Positions 33,449 through 41,254 of a DNA stretch of 41,331 nucleotides are shown piece after piece; position 1 is the stretch's first letter; every line of letters starts with the position of its first letter. Location: positions 1-41,331 of the forward strand of contig NZ_JADKRV010000021.1 of the NCBI RefSeq assembly GCF_015351025.1, given 5' to 3'. Origin of the DNA: Curtobacterium sp. VKM Ac-1376. GTDB taxonomy: Bacteria; Actinomycetota; Actinomycetes; Actinomycetales; Microbacteriaceae. A model generated the notes under the pieces. It ran no database searches, was not told the origin of the DNA, and saw only the letters and a program-made list of their open reading frames with translations. The position numbers were made by a program, and so were the translations under genes.

Positions 33449-33643
33449 ATGGCAGCACCGAACCCCATCCAGGTCCAGAAGTACCTGAGCGGCATCGACT
33501 ACCCGGCGTCGAAGGACGACGTCGTCTCCACCGCCGAGCAGGAGGGTGCGCCGGACGACGTCCTCGAGGCGCTCCGCGCGATCCCGGACGGCCAGTACGA
33601 CGCCCCGACCGCGGTGTCGAGCGCCGTCTCCGACGCCGGCTGA
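33449..33643 (+). CDS. DUF2795 family small protein
   Basis: The 64-residue protein matches the DUF2795 domain: NPIQVQKYLSGIDYPASKDDVVSTAEQEGAPDDVLEALRAIPDGQYDAPTAVSSAV. These small acidic helical proteins are common in actinobacteria and have no known function. GGAAGGA precedes ATG 33449; a GTG at 33395 in frame is less likely because it adds an atypical N-terminus. Confidence 0.82.
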   Translation: MAAPNPIQVQKYLSGIDYPASKDDVVSTAEQEGAPDDVLEALRAIPDGQYDAPTAVSSAVSDAG

Positions 33644-33666
33644 CGGTCGCCGAGGCCGTTCAGTGC

Positions 33667-33709
33667 GCAGAAGACGTCGGGTACGAGGACCGCACCCGAC
33701 GTCTTCTGC
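33667..33709. terminator. Bidirectional terminator, perfect 16-bp stem
   Basis: GCAGAAGACGTCGGGT (33667-33682) pairs perfectly with 33694-33709 over an 11-nt loop. It lies between the convergent DUF2795 and thrE genes and abuts the thrE stop. It shares GCAGAA and GTCGGGT with the hairpin at 40413. Confidence 0.75.
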
Positions 33710-35233
33710 TCACGAACTGCCGTCGCCGCTGCTCCGCGAGCCGCGCGGGACCGAACCGTCGCCGGGGTCGTACCCGGTGTCCCGGATGACCCGGAGCGCC
33801 GTGGTGTCGTTGTGGACCGAGTGCACGACGACCCGTCGGGTGCGGCGGAGCGCTCGACGGGCGCCCGGCGTCGCGAACAGCCCCCCGAGCACCAGGCCCG
33901 CCCCGATCCCGAGGGCCACCGACACCGCGGCCACGAAGTCGAGCGCCGCGCTCGACGACCCGGACATGAAGTTGAGCAGCGCGTTCGACACGGCGACACC
34001 GGGCAGCAGCGCGCCGCAGAACGCCGGCACCGCGATCGCCGCCACCGCCGTCCGCATCCGCACCGCCGCGTAGGTCGACAGCACGCCGAGCAGGACCGCG
34101 GCCAGGAACGTCGCACCGAGCAACGGGAGCCCGGCCTGCCGCAGCGCCCAGAGCGCGGCTCCGGCGGCGACGGAGAAGACCACCGCGACCGGGATCACCC
34201 GTGCGCTCGCCTGCTGCACGAAGCAGTTCGCCCCGGCGGACACCACGGTGAGTGCCAGCGAGGCCCAGAGCGGCAGGGTCTGCGTCACGATGCCGGACGG
34301 GTCGACCTCGATCTGCAGCCAGTGCGTCATCGCGATCCCGGCCGGCACCCCGACCACGATCGCCGCGATGACCAGCCCGATGTAGAACGCCCGGGCCACG
34401 GCCATCGCCCGGAACCCCGAGATGGCGTCCTGCGCCCACGTCACGAGTGACGGGTGCGGCAGCAGGAGCACGACGAGCGCAGCGACCATCGTGGCCGCCC
34501 CACCGGCGTTCAGGACGCCGGCCCAGATCGCGAGCGTGCCGATGGCCGACGCCACCGCGCCCTGGGCCCCGGACACGAAGAACTGCGGGTAGCCGCGGCC
34601 GGTCAGCCACCGCCCGGAGACGATGATCCCGAGCATCAGCACGAACGCACCGAGTCCGGCGCGCCAGCCACCGCCGGCCTGCATCGCGATCGAGATGCCG
34701 AGGATGGACAGCCCGATGTCGGAGAGCCACATCGGCCAGCGCGGCGGCATCCGCACGACGGCGACCAGGGCGTTCACCGCCGAGGTCATGTCGCGGTCGT
34801 CGTGGATCAGGTCGTCCACGATCTGGTTCGCGCGCGCCAGCTTGTCGAGGTCGGAGCCGTCGGAGCGGACCGTCCGCACCTTCACGAGCGGCGGGATGTC
34901 GGCCGGTGCGTACTGGATCGTCACCGAGCTGCCGGAGAAGTCGAGGTCGAGGGGTGCCAGGTTCCACTTCGTCGAGACCGCGACGACGGCCGTCTCGACG
35001 CTGCGGGTGTCCGCGCCGGAGGCCAGCATCACCTCGGCCAGGTCGAGACAGAAGTCGACGATCTGCGTGGCCGTGTACTGGTCACGCCCCTTGGCGTCGG
35101 GTTCGACGTGCTCGTAGATCGTCCCGCGCAGGCGCGCTCGGGCGTCGCGCAGGTCGTGCTGCGCCAGGCTGCGGCGTCGCGGCCGGGGCGGGCGGCCCGG
35201 CTTGTGCGGGCCCTGGGGATGCTGCTCGGCCAT
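33710..35233 (-). CDS. Threonine/serine exporter ThrE family protein
   Basis: This 507-residue membrane protein has a soluble N-terminal domain (TQIVDFCLDLAEVMLASGADTRSVETAVVAVS, ThrE_1/DUF1212) followed by about ten helices that include a second ThrE_2-like half (YAAVRMRTAVAAIAVPAFCGALLPGVAVSNALLNFM). It matches Corynebacterium ThrE, which exports threonine and serine by proton motive force. CACCAT ends 6 nt before the ATG. The terminator at 35275-35334 separates it from the upstream osmC gene. Confidence 0.9.
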   Translation of the reverse strand: MAEQHPQGPHKPGRPPRPRRRSLAQHDLRDARARLRGTIYEHVEPDAKGRDQYTATQIVDFCLDLAEVMLASGADTRSVETAVVAVSTKWNLAPLDLDFSGSSVTIQYAPADIPPLVKVRTVRSDGSDLDKLARANQIVDDLIHDDRDMTSAVNALVAVVRMPPRWPMWLSDIGLSILGISIAMQAGGGWRAGLGAFVLMLGIIVSGRWLTGRGYPQFFVSGAQGAVASAIGTLAIWAGVLNAGGAATMVAALVVLLLPHPSLVTWAQDAISGFRAMAVARAFYIGLVIAAIVVGVPAGIAMTHWLQIEVDPSGIVTQTLPLWASLALTVVSAGANCFVQQASARVIPVAVVFSVAAGAALWALRQAGLPLLGATFLAAVLLGVLSTYAAVRMRTAVAAIAVPAFCGALLPGVAVSNALLNFMSGSSSAALDFVAAVSVALGIGAGLVLGGLFATPGARRALRRTRRVVVHSVHNDTTALRVIRDTGYDPGDGSVPRGSRSSGDGSS

Positions 35234-35274
35234 CCCGCCATGGTGCCAGTCGTGCTCTGCACGCGACCAGTACG

Positions 35275-35334
35275 CGGACGGGAGGCGGGATGCCAGCTGG
35301 CACCGCGCCTCCCGTCCGTGAGTCGGTCGCGTCT
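35275..35334. terminator. Terminator hairpin, repeat element D
   Basis: CGGACGGGAGGCG (35275-35287) pairs perfectly with CGCCTCCCGTCCG (35306-35318); TGCCAGCTGGCA inside is itself a perfect palindrome. It lies after osmC and upstream of thrE. The 3' flank to 35334 is almost the same as in element A. Confidence 0.7.
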
Positions 35335-35348
35335 CGGACGCGACTCGG

Positions 35349-35789
35349 TTACTGCTCGAAGGTCGCGTGCAGCGTGATCTCGACGCCGGTCAGGGCCTTG
35401 CTGACGGGGCAGGTCGCCTTGGCGTCCTCGGCGGCCTTGAGGAAGGCTGCCTCGTCGATGCCGGACACCTCGCCGCTGACGGTGAGGACGATGCCGGTGA
35501 GCTGGAAGCCGCCGGCCGGATCCGGGCCGAGCGAGACGTCGGCCTTGACGTCGAGCGCCTCGACCGTGCCGCCGGCCTCGCCGAGGACGGCGGAGAACTG
35601 CATGGCGTAGCAGGCCGAGTGGGCGGCGGCGATGAGCTCCTCGGGGCTCGTGGTGCCACCGGCGTCGTCGGCAGCGCGCTTCGGGAACGAGACGTCGTAG
35701 GTGCCGACCTTCGAGCTCGAGAGTTCGACCTGGCCGGAACCGTCCTCGAGGCCGCCGTTCCAGGCGGTGCGTGCGGTGCGCGTGGGCAT
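35349..35789 (-). CDS. OsmC family peroxiredoxin
   Basis: The 146-residue protein has the two redox cysteines of OsmC/Ohr peroxidases, Cys60 (AAHSACYAM) and Cys127 (ATCPVSKAL), with the expected spacing. It reduces organic hydroperoxides using thiol cofactors. The sequence is closer to OsmC than to Ohr. I chose ATG 35789, which has AAAGGAG upstream, over the in-frame ATG at 35837. It is divergent from the alcohol dehydrogenase, with 174 bp between them holding a LexA-box-like repeat. Confidence 0.92.
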   Translation of the reverse strand: MPTRTARTAWNGGLEDGSGQVELSSSKVGTYDVSFPKRAADDAGGTTSPEELIAAAHSACYAMQFSAVLGEAGGTVEALDVKADVSLGPDPAGGFQLTGIVLTVSGEVSGIDEAAFLKAAEDAKATCPVSKALTGVEITLHATFEQ

Positions 35790-35850
35790 GGCGCTCCTTT
35801 CGTGTGGGGGAGCGGCCCCGAACGGGACCGCTGCCACCGAGTCAAGCGGG

Positions 35851-35862
35851 GAACGAGCGTTC
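35851..35862. promoter_or_regulatory. LexA/SOS-box-like inverted repeat
   Basis: GAACG-AG-CGTTC is a perfect inverted repeat and fits the Gram-positive SOS-box core GAACRNRYGTTC. It lies in the 174-bp divergent region between osmC and the alcohol dehydrogenase. A TAGCTT -10 candidate for the dehydrogenase is at 35934-35939. It could equally be a site for an OhrR/MarR regulator or chance. Confidence 0.35.
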
Positions 35863-35963
35863 TCGCAACCGGCTCACGGTGAAGACGCAGGTCTGCTGCT
35901 CCTGGCAACAGATGTCGTCCTGAGCGACAGGTGTAGCTTGAAGGGGTCCAAAGGAGACCCACC

Positions 35964-37007
35964 ATGCGCGCCGTCGTGTTCGAGCAGTACCAGACCTTCC
36001 CGTCCCTCACAGACGTTCCGAAGCCCACGCCGGGGCCGGGGGAGGTGCTGCTCAAGGTCGCCGGAGCTGGCGCCTGCCACTCGGACGTCGCCGTGTACCG
36101 CGAGTTCCAGGAGGGCCAGCCCGGAGCGCAGGCCCCCGCGTTCGTGCTCGGTCACGAGAACTCCGGCTGGGTCGAGGCCGTCGGCGACGGTGTCACCGGG
36201 TTCACCGAGGGTGACGCCTACCTGGTCTACGGGCCGGTCGGCTGCGGGCACTGCTCGTACTGCTCGAAGGGGCAGGACACCTACTGCGAGAACGCCGCGA
36301 CGAACCCGTACATGGGCATCGGCCTCGGCCGTGACGGCGGCATGGCGGAGTACGTGACCGTCCCCGCGCGGAACCTCGTGCCGCTCGGTGACGCCGACCC
36401 CGTGGCCGCAGCGCCGCTCAGCGACGCCGCGCTCACCCCGTACCACGCGATCAAGAACTCCCTGCCGAACCTGGCGGGCGGCGGTCGCTTCGCACTCGTC
36501 GTCGGACTGGGTGGGCTCGGCCAGATCGCCGTGCAGATCCTCACCGCACTCACCGGCGCCACCGTCATCGCGACCGACCTGAAGCAGGACGCCATGGACC
36601 GCGCCGCTGCCCGCGGCGCGATCACGGTGCCCGGCGGGCCGGACCAGGCCGCTGCGATCCGCGAGATCACCGGCGGCCGCGGTGTCGATGCCGCGTTCGA
36701 CTTCGTCGGTGCGACCCCCACCATCAAGGTCGCCCAGGCGTCGATGGCGATCGGCGGCCGGTTCACCGTGGTCGGGATCGCCGGCGGCACCACCGAGTGG
36801 AACTTCTTCGCGACGCCGTACGAGTCGACGATCACGAACACCTACTGGGGCACGATCGAGGACCTGCACGAGGTCGTCGCCATGTACCGCGCCGGCCAGA
36901 TCGTCCCCGACGTCGAGCGGTACGCGTTGTCCGACGCACTCGAGGCGTACCGGAAGCTCGAGGCCGGCGAGCTGTCGGGCCGCGCGGTGGTCGTCCCGAC
37001 GCTCTGA
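35964..37007 (+). CDS. Zinc-dependent NAD(P) alcohol dehydrogenase
   Basis: The 347-residue medium-chain dehydrogenase has catalytic zinc ligands Cys38 (GACHSD) and His64-Glu65 (GHENSG), the four structural-zinc cysteines Cys94, 97, 100 and 108, and the Rossmann motif GLGGLG at 181-186. Acidic Asp after strand 2 (VIATDLKQDAM) favours NAD. It resembles AdhA/alcohol-preferring dehydrogenases of actinobacteria. AAAGGAG precedes the ATG. Confidence 0.9.
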   Translation: MRAVVFEQYQTFPSLTDVPKPTPGPGEVLLKVAGAGACHSDVAVYREFQEGQPGAQAPAFVLGHENSGWVEAVGDGVTGFTEGDAYLVYGPVGCGHCSYCSKGQDTYCENAATNPYMGIGLGRDGGMAEYVTVPARNLVPLGDADPVAAAPLSDAALTPYHAIKNSLPNLAGGGRFALVVGLGGLGQIAVQILTALTGATVIATDLKQDAMDRAAARGAITVPGGPDQAAAIREITGGRGVDAAFDFVGATPTIKVAQASMAIGGRFTVVGIAGGTTEWNFFATPYESTITNTYWGTIEDLHEVVAMYRAGQIVPDVERYALSDALEAYRKLEAGELSGRAVVVPTL

Positions 37008-37032
37008 GCGCGGGGCGCTCGCACCCCTGGTC

Positions 37033-37079
37033 GAATCGGGCGTACCTGGTCGGACGTTTCGACCAGGTACGCCCGATTC
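37033..37079. terminator. Bidirectional terminator, perfect 19-bp stem
   Basis: GAATCGGGCGTACCTGGTC (37033-37051) pairs perfectly with 37061-37079 over a 9-nt loop. It lies between the convergent alcohol dehydrogenase and gamma-glutamyltransferase genes. Confidence 0.8.
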
Positions 37080-37123
37080 CGCTTTCCGGCGCGGGTGTTC
37101 TGGGAAGGAACGAGCGCGGGGGG

Positions 37124-38992
37124 TCAGCGGCCCGCGGCGTAGCCCTGGTTCCCTCGGGGGTTCGCGGCGGCACCGAGGACTCCGGTCGCCGGGTCGCGGG
37201 TCACGCACGACAGCCGCCCGAGGCTCCAGTCGCCACCGCGGGTCACGACGTGACCGCGCGCCTCGAGCCCGGCGATGACGTCGTCCCCGAGACGGTCCTC
37301 CACCACGAGTCCCGCGGGGGCCCAGGTGCGCGGCCAGAACGACCCCGGGAACGACGTCGTGTGCAGCGCCGGGGCGTCGATCGCCTGCTGCGGGGAGTAG
37401 CCGCCGACGATCCAGCGCAGCAGGAACAGCAGCTGCCACTGGTCCTGCTGGTCGCCGCCGGGTGACCCGAGGGCCGCGATCGGTTCACCATCACGGAGCA
37501 CCAGGGTCGGCGTGAGGGTGGTGCGGGGGCGCTCACCGGGGCGCAGCGTGGACGCCGTGTCCGGTTCGAGCCAGGTCATCTGCAGGCGGGTACCGAGGCA
37601 GAACCCCAGCTCGGGGATCGTCGGCGACGACTGCAGCCACCCGCCGGACGGGGTCGCACTGACGATGTTGCCCCAGCGGTCCACGACGTCGATGTGGCAG
37701 GTGTCGCCGCGGGTCTCGCCGTCCGGGGCCACGAACGGTTCGCCGCGGTCCTCCACCGGGGCGGCCGGCGGGACCTGGGCGTCGCGGGCCACCTGCACCG
37801 TCGGTTCACCGAGCCCGGCCGGTGCGCCGTCGCCGGATGCGGTGCGGATGGGCGGCAGCGCATGCTCGACGCCGCCGATCGTGCCGGGGCGGAGCTCGGC
37901 GGACGCCCGCTCGCCGATCAGGGCGCGGCGCTCGTCCGCGTAGGCGTCGGACAGCAGCACGCCGATCGGGACCTCGCCGTCGCCGTAGAAGGCCTCGCGG
38001 TCGGCGAGCGCGAGCTTCTGCGCCTCGACGATCGTGTGCGCACCGAGCTCGGTCGACGGGTCGAGCAGGGCGTCGTCGAGCGGTTCGAGCAGCCGGAGGG
38101 TCTGGAGCAACGCCGGCCCCTGCCCCCACGGTCCGGTCTTCGCGATCGTGCAGCCGCGGAACTCCGCGGTCGTCGCGGGTTCGTACGACGCCCGGAACGC
38201 CGACAGGTCCGACGCCCGGATGACGCCGGCGTGGTCGGTGCCCGACGCGTGCCGGTGCGGTTCGCGGACGAAGCGGTCGATCGCCTCGGCCACGAAACCC
38301 TCGGCCCACTCGGACCGGGCGGCGTCGATGCGGCCGGTCCGGCTGCCGGCCCCGTCACCGGCGTCGACGAGCCCGTCGAGCACTGCGGCCAGTGCCTCGT
38401 TGCGCACGAGGTCCCCGGGAACCGGCACCGTGCCTCCCGGCAGCCACCGCGCTGCGGACGTGGGCCAGTGCTGCTGGAACAGGTCCTGCACGGCGGTGAT
38501 CGTCCGGACCACCGCAGGTGCGACCGGGTGGCCGTCGCGGGCGTAGCCGATGGCGGGCGCGAGCACGTCGGCGAGTTCCCACGTTCCGTGGTCGCGGAGC
38601 AGGAGCAACCACGCGTCGACGGCGCCGGGGACGGCTGCCGCCAGCGCGCCGGACCCGGGCACCAGGTCGAGGCCCTCGGAGCGGTAGTGCTCCGGGGTCG
38701 CGCCGGCCGGCGCCGGGCCCTGCCCGGCGAGCACGATCGGTGTCGGGTTCGCCGCCGTCGCGAAGACGGCCGTCAAGTCGCCGCCCGGGCCGTTCAGGTG
38801 CGGCTCGACGACGTGCAGGACGAAGGCGCCCGCCACGGCGGCGTCGAAGGCGTTGCCGCCCCGCTCGAGCACCGACTGCGCCGTCGCCGTCGCGATCCAG
38901 TGCGTCGAAGCCGCCATGCCGAACATGCCCTGCAGGTCCGGGCGCGTGGTCTGTGGTGTGGGTGGGACGAAGGCGGGGTTCGGCGTCGACAT
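37124..38992 (-). CDS. Gamma-glutamyltransferase family protein
   Basis: The 622-residue proenzyme is of the GGT/N-terminal-nucleophile class. The site of self-cleavage and new N-terminal nucleophile is Thr431 in GDTCHIDVVDRWGN, giving a large subunit (1-430) and a small subunit (431-622); the small-subunit SATPSGGWLQSSP and GSPGGDQQDQW loops are conserved. Other motifs: GGNAFDAAVAGAFVLHVVEPHLNGPGG. It has no signal peptide, so it is probably cytosolic, and the substrate may not be glutathione. CAGGAT ends 6 nt before the ATG. Confidence 0.88.
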   Translation of the reverse strand: MSTPNPAFVPPTPQTTRPDLQGMFGMAASTHWIATATAQSVLERGGNAFDAAVAGAFVLHVVEPHLNGPGGDLTAVFATAANPTPIVLAGQGPAPAGATPEHYRSEGLDLVPGSGALAAAVPGAVDAWLLLLRDHGTWELADVLAPAIGYARDGHPVAPAVVRTITAVQDLFQQHWPTSAARWLPGGTVPVPGDLVRNEALAAVLDGLVDAGDGAGSRTGRIDAARSEWAEGFVAEAIDRFVREPHRHASGTDHAGVIRASDLSAFRASYEPATTAEFRGCTIAKTGPWGQGPALLQTLRLLEPLDDALLDPSTELGAHTIVEAQKLALADREAFYGDGEVPIGVLLSDAYADERRALIGERASAELRPGTIGGVEHALPPIRTASGDGAPAGLGEPTVQVARDAQVPPAAPVEDRGEPFVAPDGETRGDTCHIDVVDRWGNIVSATPSGGWLQSSPTIPELGFCLGTRLQMTWLEPDTASTLRPGERPRTTLTPTLVLRDGEPIAALGSPGGDQQDQWQLLFLLRWIVGGYSPQQAIDAPALHTTSFPGSFWPRTWAPAGLVVEDRLGDDVIAGLEARGHVVTRGGDWSLGRLSCVTRDPATGVLGAAANPRGNQGYAAGR

Positions 38993-39151
38993 GGACCCAT
39001 CCTGTCCCGCGGCGGCGGACCACGCGCCGTGTACCCCCAGTCCAAGGGGTTGTGCGCCCCGCTCAGAAAAGCGAACATCGGTCGGCGACTCGTGCAGGGC
39101 GAGCGCCGAACGACCGTGCGCTCGCGCGGTCGGTTCCAGGGCAGGGGATCC

Positions 39152-40348
39152 ATGACCACCACTCCGTCGACCGTCGCACGCACGCGCCGACTCCCACGCA
39201 TCGCCGGCGCCGTCATGGCACTGGCCCTCGCCGCAGGGGCGCTCGTCGCGACCGCCGAGCCGGCGGCGGCCTCGGCCGTGTGGGTCGGTTCGGCACCCGC
39301 CGGGACCAAGCTCAACCCCGGCGACCAGGTGACGTCGCCGAACGGCCAGTTCAAGCTCATCATGCAGGGCGACGGCAACCTGGTCGAGTACGGCATCGGC
39401 AACCGCGTGCTGTGGGCGTCGAACACCGCAGGCAACTCCGGTGCGATCGCCGTGGTCGGCAAGAACCGTGCCCTCGACATCACCCGCAACGGGAAGCGCG
39501 TGGCGCGCTGGGCGTCCGCGGGGGCCGTGAACTCGACTGCGTTGAAGGTCCGTGCCGACGGCACCATGGCGCTCCTGGCCGGCAAGACCGTCGTCGTGAG
39601 CTGGAACGGATACCAGGACCGCGTCCCTTCGGGGAACACCATCCTGGGCGGGACGGTCCTGCGTTCCGACACCTCGAGCACGCGCATCCTCAACATGCGC
39701 ACCGACGGCAACCTGGTGCAGAAGGTCAGCGGTCGCGTCGTCTGGCAGTCGCGGACCGGCGGGCACCCGGGCGCCTGGGCCGAGCTGCAGGCGAAGGGCA
39801 ACTTCGTCATCTGGACCCGTGACGCGACGCGCAAGAAGGTCGCGCTCTGGAGCTCCCGCACCAGCACCGCCGGGTCGGGCAACCTGCTCGTGCAGGTCGA
39901 CGGCAACGTCGTGCTCTACGGCGCGAAGGACACCCGCGTGTGGTCGAGCCGCCCCGTCACGGGACTGGCCTGGCCCGTCAACGGCACGAAGATCTCCGGC
40001 CGGTACGGCGACGACCGCGGTGCCGGGCACGTCCCGCGTTACCACCAGGGGACCGACGCCCCGGTCGCGGTCGGCACGCCCGTGTACGGCTCCGGGACCG
40101 GCACGGTCACCAAGACCATCGCGAACGACGCCGCGTACGGCAACTACGTCGTCGTGACGTACGGCATGACGACGGTGCTGACCGCACACCTCAGCAAGAT
40201 CGAGGTGAAGCAGGGGCAGATCGTGAAGCTCGGCACCGAGATCGCGAAGTCCGGCAACACCGGGCAGTCGACGGGGCCGCACGTGCACGTCGAAACGCGG
40301 CGGAACGGCACGCTCGTCGATCCGCTGAAGAACATGCACTTCCGCTGA
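39152..40348 (+). CDS. Secreted B-lectin and M23 peptidase fusion
   Basis: The 398-residue protein has a signal peptide (residues 1-40, AEPAAASA), a bulb-lectin-type (B_lectin) region (about 45-265) and an M23 metallopeptidase domain (about 285-398). Two exact mannose-binding Q-x-D-x-N-x-V-x-Y motifs are at 72-80 (QGDGNLVEY) and 248-256 (QVDGNVVLY), with degenerate ones between. The peptidase zinc residues are His298 and Asp302 (HQGTD), His346 and the HVH motif His377/His379. M23 enzymes cut peptidoglycan cross-bridges; the lectin part probably directs it to glycans. It may remodel its own wall or attack other cells. Confidence 0.9.
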   Translation: MTTTPSTVARTRRLPRIAGAVMALALAAGALVATAEPAAASAVWVGSAPAGTKLNPGDQVTSPNGQFKLIMQGDGNLVEYGIGNRVLWASNTAGNSGAIAVVGKNRALDITRNGKRVARWASAGAVNSTALKVRADGTMALLAGKTVVVSWNGYQDRVPSGNTILGGTVLRSDTSSTRILNMRTDGNLVQKVSGRVVWQSRTGGHPGAWAELQAKGNFVIWTRDATRKKVALWSSRTSTAGSGNLLVQVDGNVVLYGAKDTRVWSSRPVTGLAWPVNGTKISGRYGDDRGAGHVPRYHQGTDAPVAVGTPVYGSGTGTVTKTIANDAAYGNYVVVTYGMTTVLTAHLSKIEVKQGQIVKLGTEIAKSGNTGQSTGPHVHVETRRNGTLVDPLKNMHFR

Positions 40349-40412
40349 GGCGGGGCACGCGGCGCGGGCGGGCGGCGCGGGCGTCGGCGTGCGTCCGGGG
40401 TTCGCTTCGTGA

Positions 40413-40455
40413 GCAGAAATGGTCGGGTCGCCTTCGGGTACCCGACCATTTCTGC
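40413..40455. terminator. Bidirectional terminator, perfect 16-bp stem
   Basis: GCAGAAATGGTCGGGT (40413-40428) pairs perfectly with 40440-40455 over an 11-nt loop, 64 nt after the peptidase stop. It shares GCAGAA and GTCGGGT with the hairpin at 33667. Confidence 0.75.
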
Positions 40456-40505
40456 ACTCCAAGCGCGGGCGGCCTCGCACGGTGCACGCGAAGGTCATCC
40501 CGGCT

Positions 40506-40546
40506 TGTCTATGTTGCTTGCCTTGAAGGATCAAGGGCGGTAGACA
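40506..40546 (+). promoter_or_regulatory. hicAB promoter with operator-like inverted repeat
   Basis: TTGCCT (40518-40523), a 17-bp spacer and TAGACA (40541-40546), ending 6 nt before GTG 40553. CCTTGA-AGGA-TCAAGG (40521-40536) is a perfect inverted repeat between -35 and -10, and TGTCTA (40506-40511) mirrors TAGACA. This fits autorepression by the HicB-like protein. Confidence 0.55.
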
Positions 40547-40552
40547 TACGCT

Positions 40553-40762
40553 GTGAAACGCCAAGCCGTGCTCGAACGCATCAAGATCGCGGCACGTGCG
40601 GCCGGCCTCGAGTACCGGGAAGTGGAACTCACGAACCACACCGGCATCGTCGTCGGGTCGACCCGGAGTACCGTCGGACGGCACTCCGAGATCGCCGACG
40701 GCACCGCTCGGGCGTTCTTCGAGCAGTTCGAGCAGGAGCTCGGGAAGGGGTGGTGGCGATGA
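40553..40762 (+). CDS. HicA-like toxin
   Basis: The 69-residue basic protein fits small HicA/YcfA-type dsRBD-fold mRNA interferases: LERIKIAARAAGLEYREVELTNHTGIVVG and the C-terminal VGRHSEIADGTARAFFEQFEQELG, which matches the usual VPRHNEI-GTLRSILKQ block. The canonical GSHH is replaced by TNHT, keeping one His. The stop overlaps the ATG of the HicB-like gene (ATGA), the expected toxin-first order of hicAB. Confidence is reduced because the active-site motif is diverged. Confidence 0.65.
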   Translation: MKRQAVLERIKIAARAAGLEYREVELTNHTGIVVGSTRSTVGRHSEIADGTARAFFEQFEQELGKGWWR

Positions 40763-41205
40763 CCTACACGTCACGTGCGCATCGCGAGGGCAACTGGTGG
40801 ATCGTGCAGAACGACCAGTTCCCCGGCGCGATCTCGCAGGTCCGTCGGCTCGACCTCGCTGCCGACGCCCAGCGCGAAGCGATCGCCTTCGTCGCCGAAG
40901 TCGATCAGGACGACGTCACCGTGGTCATCCGTACCGAGCTCGAACCAGCCCTGGCGCGCTCGCTCGAAGAGGCCACCGCGCTGCGCGCCGAGGCCGAGGT
41001 GAAGGAGGCCCGCGCGCTCTCGCTCCGCAGGGCGATCGCTGTCTCATTGAAGGACGACGGCCTCACCCTTCGGGACATCGCGGTCGTCCTCGGGGTCTCG
41101 TACCAGCGGGTGCACCAGCTCGTGCACGAGGGTGAGCCGGCGGCGCTCGCTGCGTCGTCGCTCGCAATCGCTCCTGATCTGCCGAGTCCAGTAGCCAGAC
41201 GGTAG
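40759..41205 (+). CDS. HicB-like antitoxin with C-terminal helix-turn-helix
   Basis: The 148-residue protein has an N-terminal HicB-like RNase-H-fold segment (AHREGNWWIVQNDQFPGAISQVRRLDLAADAQREAIAFV), a helical charged linker (about 63-95) and a C-terminal HTH (about 100-123, LTLRDIAVVLGVSYQRVHQLV). It probably neutralises the upstream HicA-like toxin and represses the operon. The C-terminal 20 residues are low-complexity. It ends 50 bp from the IS481 transposase stop. Confidence 0.7.
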   Translation: MTYTSRAHREGNWWIVQNDQFPGAISQVRRLDLAADAQREAIAFVAEVDQDDVTVVIRTELEPALARSLEEATALRAEAEVKEARALSLRRAIAVSLKDDGLTLRDIAVVLGVSYQRVHQLVHEGEPAALAASSLAIAPDLPSPVARR

Positions 41206-41254
41206 CCCCACGAACGGGGGCGGGACAATCGGTCGATCGCTGACAGGTCGTCAA

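Noticed and set aside
35240..35837. Start of osmC at ATG 35837
   Set aside because: It adds 16 atypical residues; ATG 35789 has AAAGGAG at proper distance and fits OsmC length.
39000..39151. Flagellar sigma-28-type promoter before the lectin/M23 gene (CTCAGAAA region)
   Set aside because: The -35-like part is suggestive, but the -10 match is poor and no flagellar genes are in the window.
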